NCBI RefSeq assembly: GCF_023630175.1
Contig: NZ_JALLIN010000013.1
Location: 62,001 to 126,000 of the forward strand
Length of the DNA: 64,000 nt
Origin: Streptomyces cellostaticus
GTDB taxonomy: Bacteria; Actinomycetota; Actinomycetes; Streptomycetales; Streptomycetaceae
Reading direction: 5' to 3'
In this document: positions 8,386 through 16,103 of the stretch, one piece after another
Numbering within the stretch: position 1 is the first letter of the stretch
Layout of the letters: the number at the start of each line of letters is the position of its first letter
The notes under the pieces: model-generated
What the model saw: only the letters and a program-made list of their open reading frames with translations
The model's database searches: none
What the model was told of the DNA's origin: nothing
Position numbers and translations under genes: made by a program

Positions 8386-8476
8386 GTGCGCACATTACCC
8401 TCAATCGTCCCGTCCCTCCGTGCCGTTCGCCCGATCGCCCGCGGGGCGCCGGACCGCGGCCCGGTACCCTGCGCCG

Positions 8477-9262
8477 GTGTCCAGGACCCCCGCTCTCCAC
8501 GGCCTCCGCTTCGCCTTCGGCACGCTCACCGTGCTGCCCGTCCGGGTGCACCGCTGGGACCGGGAGGCCGCCCGCGCCGGCATGCTCGGCGCCCCCGTGG
8601 CCGGACTGGCCGTCGGCGCCTGCGCGGCCGGACTGGGGCTGGGTCTGCTCCTGCTGGGCGCGGGGCCGCTGCTCGCCGCCGTGGCCACGGTGGCCGTACC
8701 GGCCGTGCTGACCCGAGGACTGCACCTCGACGGGCTCGCGGACACCGCCGACGGACTGGGCAGCGGCAAGCCGGCCGAGGACGCGCTGCGGATCATGAAG
8801 CGGTCGGACATCGGGCCGTTCGGCGTCATCACCCTCCTGCTCGTCCTGCTGGCCCAGGTCGCCGCGCTGGCGCAGCTCTGGGGCGACTCCTGGACCCGGG
8901 GCGCCACCGCCGCGCTGACCTCGGCGGTCGCGGCCAGGCTGGCGCTGACCCTGGCGGCGCGTACCGGGGTGCCCGCCGCCCGGCCCGAGGGGCTGGGCGC
9001 GGCGGTGGCCGGGGTGGTGCCGGTGCCCGGCGCGCTGGCCGTGGCGGCCGCCGTCACGGTCGTCTCGGCCGCCTGGGGCGCGACCCTCGGACCGTACGGG
9101 GCCCTGCGCGCCGCGGCCGCGGTGGCGCTCGCCCCGGCCGCCGCCGAACTCCTGCTGCGCCACTGCGTCCGCCGCTTCGGCGGCGTCACCGGCGACGTCT
9201 TCGGCGCCCTCGCGGAGACGGCCGCGACGAGCGCCCTCGTGGTGCTGTCCTTCGGCGGCTGA
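8477..9262 (+). CDS. cobS: Adenosylcobinamide-GDP ribazoletransferase (cobalamin synthase)
   Basis: CobS joins AdoCbi-GDP and alpha-ribazole at the membrane, the last joining step of cobalamin assembly. The 261-residue product is of normal length. It shows the signature HLDGLADTADGLGSGK near residue 80, followed by MKRSDIGPFGVITLLLVLLAQVAAL, and an all-helical, alanine/leucine-rich membrane profile. The frame is open further upstream; GTG 8477 gives the standard N-terminus VSRTPALHGLRFAFGTLTVLP. The final third is rich in Ala and Leu and ends shortly before a long palindromic repeat. Substrates come from CobU and CobT encoded 4-7 kb upstream. Confidence 0.93.
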   Translation: MSRTPALHGLRFAFGTLTVLPVRVHRWDREAARAGMLGAPVAGLAVGACAAGLGLGLLLLGAGPLLAAVATVAVPAVLTRGLHLDGLADTADGLGSGKPAEDALRIMKRSDIGPFGVITLLLVLLAQVAALAQLWGDSWTRGATAALTSAVAARLALTLAARTGVPAARPEGLGAAVAGVVPVPGALAVAAAVTVVSAAWGATLGPYGALRAAAAVALAPAAAELLLRHCVRRFGGVTGDVFGALAETAATSALVVLSFGG

Positions 9263-9267
9263 GGGCT

Positions 9268-9437
9268 GTCCCGTCGTCCCCGGCGGGTCGGCGCACGGCG
9301 TCGGATGCGGCGCGCCGCGAAGCGGAGGATCGCCCTCAGGCCATGCGCACTCGGGTGATACCGGGCGCCTTCGGGCGAACCGGCTACGCGGCGAGGTGCC
9401 GTAGCCGTCGTCGTGCGCCCGCCGGGGATCGCGGGAC
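9268..9437. repeat. Interspersed palindromic repeat, copy 1 (~170 bp)
   Basis: The ends are near-perfect inverted repeats: GTCCCGTCGTCCCCGGCGGG at 9268 pairs with the segment ending CGCCGGGGATCGCGGGAC at 9437. The inner sequence (GTCGGATGCGGCGCGC on the left, GCGGCGAGGTGCCG on the right) also pairs in part. A second copy with the same order of blocks lies at 23440-23589. No coding capacity is seen. Confidence 0.8.
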
Positions 9438-9993
9438 GGCCTGTGGTGCCGCGCCGGTCGTGGTCGTCCCGTCTCGGCGGGGCGAACCTCGGCCGACGTG
9501 GCACCCGGCCCCGGCACCAGGTCCCGGCATCCGCGCGCCTACCGGAACGGACGGGAGCCACGCCCCGGCACGCGCCGCCGGCCGGGGGTCGGTTCCCGCT
9601 GCCGTGCCGGTACGGGCGGCCACGACGCCCCTCTTCCCGGTGAACACGGGGGACGGTGCCTCCCCCCGGCCCGCGCTCCCTCGCCTCCCGGCCCGCAGGG
9701 GCGCCTCGGCCGCCGAGATGGCCGACCGGGCCGGGAACCACGGACCTGTCGCGGGGATAGGGATTACCCGAAAGCGCGGCCGAGGGATTACCCCAGGGCA
9801 TGGCCCGGGGACCACCCGCAGGGCTGAGGGAACGGGCGCACGCGCGTAGTCTCGTCCCGGGTGTTCGCCGACAGGGTGAAGGCCCCGGTTGCCACCTGCC
9901 TCCAGGACTGGGCCTAGGGTCGGCTGTCGGGCCCGGTCGACCCACCCCTCTTCGGCCACAGCAACTTCACATCGGAAGCGAGATCTCACCACC
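9438..9993. other. Long gene-free leader before pepA
   Basis: About 550 bp without a convincing gene. The frames open here lack a ribosome binding site and show inconsistent codon bias. The only structure I see is the element AGGGATTACCC, present twice at 9759-9769 and 9783-9793, 24 bp apart. A TAGTCT hexamer near 9847 could be a -10 box for pepA. The sequence is otherwise GC-rich and featureless. Confidence 0.5.
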
Positions 9994-11520
9994 GTGACTG
10001 CTCTGACTCTCAGCACCGCCGCGGCGCCCGGCCTGCGGGCCGACGCGATCGTGATCGGTGTCGCCAAGGGTGCCAAGGGGCCCGTCGTCGCGCCGGGCGC
10101 CGAGGCCGTGGACAAGGCTTACGACGGCAGGCTGGCCGGCGTCCTGGAGACCCTGGGTGCCTCCGGTGCCGAGGGTGAGCTGACGAAGCTGCCCGCCCCG
10201 GCCGGCTTCAAGGCGCCGCTCGTGGTGGCGGTGGGCCTGGGCGCGGAGCCCGACAAGGACGCCGGGTACGACGCCGAGGCCCTGCGCAGGGCCGCCGGCG
10301 TGGCCGCCCGGGCCCTGACCGGGGCCCGCAAGGCCGCGTTCGCGCTGCCCGCCGACGGCCCCGGCGCCATCGGCGCGATCGGTGAGGGCGTGCTGCTCGG
10401 CGCGTACGCCTTCGACTCCTACAAGGAGAGCGCCAAGGACGCCCGGGCCAAGAACGGCAAGACCCCGCTGGCCGAGGCCGTGCTGCTCGGCGGCAAGCCG
10501 CGCGACGCCGCCCACAAGGGTGCCGTGGCCCGTGCCGTCGCGGTGTCCGAGGAACTGAACCGCGCCCGCGACCTGATCAACATGCCGCCGAACGACCTCA
10601 CCCCGCAGGCGTTCGCCGGCATCGCGCAGAGCGCGGCCAAGGAGCACGGCCTCAAGATCCAGGTGCTCGACGAGAAGGCCCTCGTCAAGGGCGGCTACGG
10701 CGGCATCATGGGCGTCGGCGGCGGCTCGGCGGCGACCCCGCGACTGGTCAAGCTGTCCTACGCGCACCCGAAGGCGGACAAGCACCTCGCCCTCGTCGGC
10801 AAGGGCATCACCTACGACTCGGGCGGCATCTCGCTGAAGCCGGCCGGCCACAACGAGACGATGAAGTGCGACATGAGCGGCGCCGCCGCCGTGTTCGCCG
10901 CGGTCGTCGCCGCCGCACGGCTGGGCCTGCGGGTCAACGTCACCGGCTGGCTGGCCCTGGCCGAGAACATGCCCTCGGGCTCCGCCGTCCGCCCCGGCGA
11001 CGTGCTGCGCATGTACAGCGGCAAGACGGTCGAGGTGCTCAACACCGACGCCGAGGGCCGGCTGGTGCTCGGCGACGCGCTGTGGGCGGCCTCGCAGGAG
11101 GCGCCGGACGCGATCGTGGACGTCGCCACGCTGACCGGTGCCATGGTGCTGGCGCTGGGCAGCCGCACGTTCGGCATCATGGCCAACGACGACGCGTTCC
11201 GCACCGCGCTGCACGAGGCGGCCGAGGAGGTCGGCGAGCCCGCCTGGCAGATGCCGCTGCCCGAGCACCTGCGCAAGGGCATGGACTCGCCCGTCGCCGA
11301 CATCGCCAACATGGGTGAGCGCATGGGCGGCGGCCTGGTCGCCGGCCTCTTCCTGCGCGAGTTCGTGGGCGAGGGGATCACCTGGGCGCACCTCGACATC
11401 GCGGGTCCCGCGTTCAACGAGGGCGGCCCGTTCGGCTACACCCCCAAGGGCGGCACCGGTTCCGCGGTCCGCACCCTGGTGCGGCTCGCCGAGCTGACCG
11501 CGGCGGGTGACCTGGGCTGA
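9994..11520 (+). CDS. pepA: Leucyl aminopeptidase (M17 family)
   Basis: This metalloenzyme removes N-terminal residues from peptides in the cytosol. The 508-residue product has the normal length and a complete active site. Lys270 and Asp275 lie in KGITYDSGGISLKPAG, Asp293 in KCDMSG, and Asp352, Glu354 and Arg356 in the hallmark NTDAEGRLVLGD. The N-terminal domain (residues 1-170) is the less conserved half. GTG 9994 is chosen because it gives VTALTLSTAAAPGLRADAIVIG. Upstream codons are open but have no binding site. It is followed by a hairpin and then lpd on the same strand. M. tuberculosis also has an M17 peptidase beside its E2 gene. Confidence 0.95.
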   Translation: MTALTLSTAAAPGLRADAIVIGVAKGAKGPVVAPGAEAVDKAYDGRLAGVLETLGASGAEGELTKLPAPAGFKAPLVVAVGLGAEPDKDAGYDAEALRRAAGVAARALTGARKAAFALPADGPGAIGAIGEGVLLGAYAFDSYKESAKDARAKNGKTPLAEAVLLGGKPRDAAHKGAVARAVAVSEELNRARDLINMPPNDLTPQAFAGIAQSAAKEHGLKIQVLDEKALVKGGYGGIMGVGGGSAATPRLVKLSYAHPKADKHLALVGKGITYDSGGISLKPAGHNETMKCDMSGAAAVFAAVVAAARLGLRVNVTGWLALAENMPSGSAVRPGDVLRMYSGKTVEVLNTDAEGRLVLGDALWAASQEAPDAIVDVATLTGAMVLALGSRTFGIMANDDAFRTALHEAAEEVGEPAWQMPLPEHLRKGMDSPVADIANMGERMGGGLVAGLFLREFVGEGITWAHLDIAGPAFNEGGPFGYTPKGGTGSAVRTLVRLAELTAAGDLG

Positions 11521-11538
11521 TGAAAGCCCGGTAGCCCG

Positions 11539-11561
11539 GGCCGCACCCTCGGGGTGCGGCC
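11539..11561 (+). terminator. Terminator hairpin after pepA
   Basis: GGCCGCACCC at 11539-11548 pairs perfectly with GGGTGCGGCC at 11552-11561 across a three-base loop, 18 bp past the pepA stop. The remaining ~240 bp to lpd is GC-rich leader with no gene. Confidence 0.75.
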
Positions 11562-11802
11562 GCCGGAGCGCGGGGACCGTTCGCCCGGTCCCCGCGCCGC
11601 GCCCCCGCGTGCCCGCGTTTGCGTGGGTACGTGGGGTGTCTCACACTCGGGCCCCGCGTCTCGTCCGCCTCGAACAAGTGCAAAGATGGAGCCCGGCAGG
11701 ACAGGGCCCCCACCGAAGGGCCGAAGCATCAAGCGGCCGGACACCAGCCGCCCGCCGGTCATCGGAGATCGGCGCAAGGCGCACATGCATGGAGGACGTG
11801 AC

Positions 11803-13191
11803 GTGGCGAACGACGCCAGCACCGTTTTCGACCTAGTGATCCTCGGCGGTGGTAGCGGTGGTTACGCCGCGGCCCTGCGCGGGGCGCAGCTGGGCCTGGA
11901 CGTCGCCCTGATCGAGAAGGACAAGGTCGGCGGCACCTGCCTGCACCGGGGTTGCATCCCCACCAAGGCTCTGCTGCACGCCGGCGAGGTCGCCGACCAG
12001 GCCCGCGAGAGCGCGCAGTTCGGCGTCAAGGCCACCTTCGAGGGCATCGACATCGCCGGGGTCCACAAGTACAAGGACGGTGTCATCTCCGGCCTGTACA
12101 AGGGCCTGCAGGGGCTCGTCGCCTCCCGCAAGGTGACGTACATCGAGGGCGAGGGCCGGCTGTCCTCCCCCACCTCCGTCGACGTGGACGGCCGGCGCGT
12201 CCAGGGCCGCCACGTCCTGCTGGCGACCGGCTCCGTGCCGAAGTCGCTGCCGGGCCTGGAGATCGACGGCGACCGGATCATCTCCTCCGACCACGCCCTC
12301 GTCCTGGACCGCGTGCCGAAGTCCGCGATCATCCTGGGCGGCGGTGTCATCGGCGTCGAGTTCGCCTCGGCGTGGAAGTCCTTCGGCGCCGACGTCACGG
12401 TCGTCGAGGGCCTGAAGCACCTCGTCCCGGTCGAGGACGAGAACAGCTCCAAGCTGCTCGAGCGCGCGTTCCGCAAGCGCGGCATCAAGTTCAACCTGGG
12501 CACCTTCTTCCAGAAGGCCGAGTACACCCAGGACGGTGTGAAGGTCACCCTCGCCGACGGCAAGGAGTTCGAGGCCGAGGTCCTGCTGGTCGCCGTCGGC
12601 CGCGGCCCGGTCTCCCAGGGCCTGGGCTACGAGGAGCAGGGCGTCGCCATGGACCGCGGCTACGTCCTGGTCGACGAGTACATGCGTACCAACGTTCCGA
12701 CCATCTCCGCCGTCGGTGACCTGGTCCCGACGCTCCAGCTCGCGCACGTCGGCTTCGCCGAGGGCATCCTGGTGGCGGAGCGTCTGGCCGGTCTGAAGAC
12801 CGTCCCGATCGACTACGACGGTGTCCCGCGGGTGACGTACTGCCACCCGGAGGTCGCCTCCGTCGGTATCACCGAGGCCAAGGCCAAGGAGATCTACGGC
12901 GCGGACAAGGTCGTCGCTCTGAAGTACAACCTGGCGGGCAACGGAAAGAGCAAGATCCTCAACACCGCGGGCGAGATCAAGCTCGTCCAGGTGAAGGACG
13001 GTGCCGTCGTCGGCGTCCACATGGTCGGCGACCGCATGGGTGAGCAGGTCGGCGAGGCCCAGCTGATCTACAACTGGGAGGCGCTGCCGGCCGAGGTCGC
13101 CCAGCTCATCCACGCCCACCCCACGCAGAACGAGGCCCTCGGCGAGGCGCACCTGGCGCTGGCCGGCAAGCCGCTGCACTCCCACGACTGA
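11803..13191 (+). CDS. lpd: Dihydrolipoamide dehydrogenase (E3)
   Basis: E3 reoxidises the dihydrolipoyl arms of 2-oxoacid dehydrogenase complexes and passes electrons to NAD. The 462-residue flavoprotein has the FAD motif GGGSGG at residues 15-20 and redox-active Cys46/Cys51 in GGTCLHRGCIPTK. A second NAD-binding GGGVIGVEFAS lies near residue 180, SAVGDLVPTLQLAH near 304 contacts FAD, and His439/Glu444 in HAHPTQNE form the catalytic dyad of the dimer partner. Start GTG 11803 follows GGAGG at 11791-11795; ATG 11785 would add six residues. The E2 gene follows 62 bp downstream, so the two are very likely cotranscribed. Confidence 0.96.
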   Translation: MANDASTVFDLVILGGGSGGYAAALRGAQLGLDVALIEKDKVGGTCLHRGCIPTKALLHAGEVADQARESAQFGVKATFEGIDIAGVHKYKDGVISGLYKGLQGLVASRKVTYIEGEGRLSSPTSVDVDGRRVQGRHVLLATGSVPKSLPGLEIDGDRIISSDHALVLDRVPKSAIILGGGVIGVEFASAWKSFGADVTVVEGLKHLVPVEDENSSKLLERAFRKRGIKFNLGTFFQKAEYTQDGVKVTLADGKEFEAEVLLVAVGRGPVSQGLGYEEQGVAMDRGYVLVDEYMRTNVPTISAVGDLVPTLQLAHVGFAEGILVAERLAGLKTVPIDYDGVPRVTYCHPEVASVGITEAKAKEIYGADKVVALKYNLAGNGKSKILNTAGEIKLVQVKDGAVVGVHMVGDRMGEQVGEAQLIYNWEALPAEVAQLIHAHPTQNEALGEAHLALAGKPLHSHD

Positions 13192-13253
13192 GCCTTCGGT
13201 CAACGGGCGCGACGACACAGACTTTCCGCAATTCGTAAGGAGCAACCGAAACC

Positions 13254-15029
13254 ATGGCGGTTTCCGTAACCCTTCCGGCGCTCGGTGAGAGCGTCACCGA
13301 GGGCACTGTCACCCGCTGGCTGAAGGCCGAGGGCGAGCGCGTCGAGGCCGACGAGCCGCTGCTCGAGGTCTCGACCGACAAGGTCGACACCGAGATCCCC
13401 TCGCCCGCCGCCGGCGTGCTGGCCTCCATCAAGGTCGCCGAGGACGAGACCGTCGAGGTCGGCGCCGAGCTGGCCGTCATCGACGACGGCTCCGGCGCCC
13501 CCGCGGCCGCCCCGGCCCCGGCCGCCGAGGAGGCCCCCGCCGCCGAAACCCCCGCCGCTCCGGCGGCCGAGGCACCGGCCCAGCCCGCGGCTCCGGCCCC
13601 CGAGGCCCCGGCCGCTGCGGCCGGTGGCGCCGAGGGCACCGACGTGGTCCTGCCCGCGCTCGGTGAGTCCGTCACCGAGGGCACCGTCACGCGCTGGCTG
13701 AAGTCGGTCGGCGACTCCGTCGAGGCCGACGAGCCGCTGCTCGAGGTCTCCACCGACAAGGTCGACACCGAGATCCCGGCGCCCGCCGCCGGCGTGCTGC
13801 TCGAGATCGTGGTGAACGAGGACGAGACCGCCGAGGTCGGCGCCAAGCTCGCCGTCATCGGCGCCCCGGGCGCCGCCCCGGCCGCGGCTCCGGCCGCCCC
13901 GGCCCCGGCGCCCGCCGCCGAGGCCCCGGCTCCGGCCGCTCCCGCCGCCCCGGCCCCGGCCACCCCGGCCCCGGCCCAGCCCGCCGCCGAGGCACCGGCC
14001 CAGCCCGCGGCTCCGGCCCCGGCTCCGGCCCCGGCTCCGGCTCCGGCCCCGGCCGCCCCGGCTGCCGCGCCGACCGCGCCGACGGCCACCCAGGCCACCG
14101 ACGAGGGCGCCTACGTGACCCCGCTGGTGCGCAAGCTCGCCGCCGAGAACGGCGTCGACCTGGCCGACGTCAAGGGCACCGGCGTCGGCGGCCGTATCCG
14201 CAAGCAGGACGTCCTCGCCGCCGCCGAGGCCGCGAAGGCTCCCGCGGCGCCGGCCCCCGCCGCCGCCCCGGCCGCCGCCAAGAAGGCCCCGGCGCTCGAG
14301 GTCTCCCCGCTGCGCGGCCAGACCGTCAAGATGCCCCGCATCCGCAAGGTCATCGGCGACAACATGGTCAAGGCCCTGCACGAGCAGGCCCAGCTCTCGT
14401 CGGTCGTCGAGGTCGACGTCACCCGTCTGATGAAGCTGCGCGGCAAGGCGAAGGACTCCTTCGCCGCCCGTGAGGGCGTCAAGCTCTCCCCGATGCCGTT
14501 CTTCGTCAAGGCCGCCGCCCAGGCGCTGAAGGCCCACCCGGTCATCAACGCCCGGATCAACGAGGCCGAGGGCACCATCACCTACTTCGACGCCGAGAAC
14601 ATCGGTATCGCGGTGGACTCGGAGAAGGGCCTGATGACCCCGGTCATCAAGGGCGCCGGCGACCTCAACATCGCGGGTATCGCCAAGGCCACGGCCGACC
14701 TGGCCGGCAAGGTCCGCGCCAACAAGATCACCCCGGACGAGCTGTCCGGCGCGACCTTCACCATCTCCAACACCGGCTCGCGCGGCGCGCTGTTCGACAC
14801 GATCATCGTGCCGCCGAACCAGGTCGCGATCCTCGGCATCGGTGCCACGGTCAAGCGTCCGGCCGTCATCGAGACCGAGGAGGGCACGGTCATCGGCGTC
14901 CGCGACATGACCTACCTGACCCTCTCCTACGACCACCGCCTGGTGGACGGCGCCGACGCGGCCCGCTACCTGTCGGCGGTCAAGGCGATCCTGGAGGCGG
15001 GCGAGTTCGAGGTCGAGCTCGGCCTCTGA
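13254..15029 (+). CDS. sucB: Dihydrolipoamide acyltransferase E2 with two lipoyl domains (SucB/DlaT type)
   Basis: E2 is the core of the 2-oxoacid dehydrogenase complex and moves acyl groups from E1 to CoA. The 591 residues contain lipoyl domain 1 (1-78, lipoylated Lys43 in STDKVDTE), lipoyl domain 2 (~127-205, Lys169), Ala/Pro linkers after each, the E1/E3-binding domain ([15 protein letters not shown], ~287-323) and a catalytic domain ending in [14 protein letters not shown] with His561 and Asp565. The automatic name is succinyltransferase. In actinobacteria, however, the 2-oxoglutarate E1 carries its own E2-like domain and this type acts as the E2 of pyruvate dehydrogenase. With aceE 1 kb downstream I favour that role. 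AAGGAG precedes the ATG. lipB and lipA at 28-30 kb supply its cofactor. Confidence 0.92.
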   Translation: MAVSVTLPALGESVTEGTVTRWLKAEGERVEADEPLLEVSTDKVDTEIPSPAAGVLASIKVAEDETVEVGAELAVIDDGSGAPAAAPAPAAEEAPAAETPAAPAAEAPAQPAAPAPEAPAAAAGGAEGTDVVLPALGESVTEGTVTRWLKSVGDSVEADEPLLEVSTDKVDTEIPAPAAGVLLEIVVNEDETAEVGAKLAVIGAPGAAPAAAPAAPAPAPAAEAPAPAAPAAPAPATPAPAQPAAEAPAQPAAPAPAPAPAPAPAPAAPAAAPTAPTATQATDEGAYVTPLVRKLAAENGVDLADVKGTGVGGRIRKQDVLAAAEAAKAPAAPAPAAAPAAAKKAPALEVSPLRGQTVKMPRIRKVIGDNMVKALHEQAQLSSVVEVDVTRLMKLRGKAKDSFAAREGVKLSPMPFFVKAAAQALKAHPVINARINEAEGTITYFDAENIGIAVDSEKGLMTPVIKGAGDLNIAGIAKATADLAGKVRANKITPDELSGATFTISNTGSRGALFDTIIVPPNQVAILGIGATVKRPAVIETEEGTVIGVRDMTYLTLSYDHRLVDGADAARYLSAVKAILEAGEFEVELGL

Positions 15030-15051
15030 TCTCCCTGCTCAGGCAGTGCGG

Positions 15052-15081
15052 CACCCCGTCCGGAGCGATCCGGGCGGGGTG
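15052..15081 (+). terminator. Terminator after the E2 gene
   Basis: CACCCCGTCCGGA at 15052-15064 pairs with TCCGGGCGGGGTG at 15069-15081 with one mismatch and a four-base loop, followed by TTCGCGTTTG. It ends the lpd-E2 unit. Confidence 0.75.
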
Positions 15082-15206
15082 TTCGCGTTTGTCGGGGTGC
15101 GCGCCGTGTAAGCCTCGTCTCACCTGCGTTCCAGCACCCCCGCGCGCCCGCTCCGTGGCGCGAACCCGCCGTATTGTCTAATCGTCAGCCCCTGGGAGGA
15201 GCCCCC

Positions 15207-15830
15207 ATGACCGCGCCCGTCGTCCACTCGCTGCGCGAACAGATCCGCGAGCACATCGTGGAGGGAATCGTCAGCGGGCGCTGGCAGCCGGGCGAGCGCA
15301 TCGTCGAGCGGCGGATCGCCACCGAGCTGGAGGTCAGCCAGACCCCGGTACGGGAGGCCCTGCGCGAGCTGGAGTCCCTCCGCCTGATCGAGTCGGCCCC
15401 CAACAAGGGGGTGCGGGTCCGCAACCTCACCGCCGCCGACCTGGAGGAGAGCTACCCCGTCCGGGCCGGCCTGGAGGCCATCGCGGCGGAGCTCGCGGCC
15501 GACCGTCTCGCCGGGGACTGCTCGGCCCTGGAACCGCACGTCCTGGCGCTGTACCAGGCCGACCGCACGGCCGACGGCACGGCCCAGGTGCGGCACACGG
15601 TCGGCTTCCACCGGGAGCTGGTCCGCGCGGCGGGCAACTCGGTGCTGCTGCACACCTGGGAGGGCCTGGGCATCGAGGTGTTCACGGCGCTGTCCATCCG
15701 CTGGCTGGGCACGGTCCAGCAGAGTTACGCGGAGGAGCACGAGGAACTGGTCCAGGCGTTCAAGCGCCGTGACCCCCGGATCGCCGAGCTGGTCAAGGCC
15801 CACGTCCTGGGCTGCGCTCCGCGCGCCTGA
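15207..15830 (+). CDS. GntR-family regulator with FCD domain
   Basis: This is a 207-residue DNA-binding repressor of the FadR/FCD subfamily. Residues ~5-70 form the winged helix (LREQIREHIVEGIVSGRWQP, ELEVSQTPVREALRELESLRLI), the signature GntR helix-turn-helix. Residues ~75-200 are the all-helical FCD effector domain; Asp/His residues in HTVGFHRELVRAAGN fit its metal or acid-binding pocket. Start ATG 15207 follows GGGAGGA at 15194-15200. It sits between the E2 gene and aceE on the same strand, and two sharp palindromes occur just downstream in the aceE leader. Control of pyruvate dehydrogenase in response to an organic acid is therefore a reasonable inference. Confidence 0.9.
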   Translation: MTAPVVHSLREQIREHIVEGIVSGRWQPGERIVERRIATELEVSQTPVREALRELESLRLIESAPNKGVRVRNLTAADLEESYPVRAGLEAIAAELAADRLAGDCSALEPHVLALYQADRTADGTAQVRHTVGFHRELVRAAGNSVLLHTWEGLGIEVFTALSIRWLGTVQQSYAEEHEELVQAFKRRDPRIAELVKAHVLGCAPRA

Positions 15831-15929
15831 CGCAGCCGAGCGCACCCCCGCTCAGACGCCACCCCACCTGCGAAAACCCCCGCCAGAGGCGACACTCGGT
15901 GCCCTCGTCCGAGGCACCGGGTGCCGACT

Positions 15930-15945
15930 TTCTCGATATCGAGAA
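15930..15945. promoter_or_regulatory. Perfect 16-bp palindrome in the aceE leader
   Basis: TTCTCGATATCGAGAA is self-complementary over all 16 bases and AT-rich relative to its surroundings. It lies 159 bp before the aceE start codon and is a strong candidate operator. Confidence 0.6.
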
Positions 15946-15964
15946 GTTTTCCCCCTCCAACCTT

Positions 15965-15981
15965 TGATCGATCATCGATCA
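15965..15981. promoter_or_regulatory. Second palindrome in the aceE leader
   Basis: TGATCGAT and ATCGATCA flank a single C. Its centre is about 35 bp (three to three and a half helical turns) from the palindrome at 15930-15945, and both share a CGAT core. The spacing suits two dimers on one face of the DNA. Confidence 0.6.
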
Positions 15982-16103
15982 CGGAGTTAGAGTCTCCGGC
16001 GGACCTCCACCGAGGTCCGCCTGCCCTGTCCTGCCAAAGACCGAGGGCAACCCCCGAACCCCTGCCGATGAGGGAACCCCCTTCGACTGAGGAAGGCGGC
16101 GAC

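Noticed and set aside
6356..9517. Long minus-strand frame of 1053 codons across the rhomboid-like and cobS genes
   Set aside because: Shadow frame with Arg/Gly/His-rich sequence; the real minus-strand gene here is 7621-8385 in another frame.
13500..14100. Ala/Pro repeats in the E2 gene as a DNA repeat or expansion
   Set aside because: These are the normal flexible linkers between lipoyl domains; the two lipoyl domains look alike because of family duplication, not a recent event.
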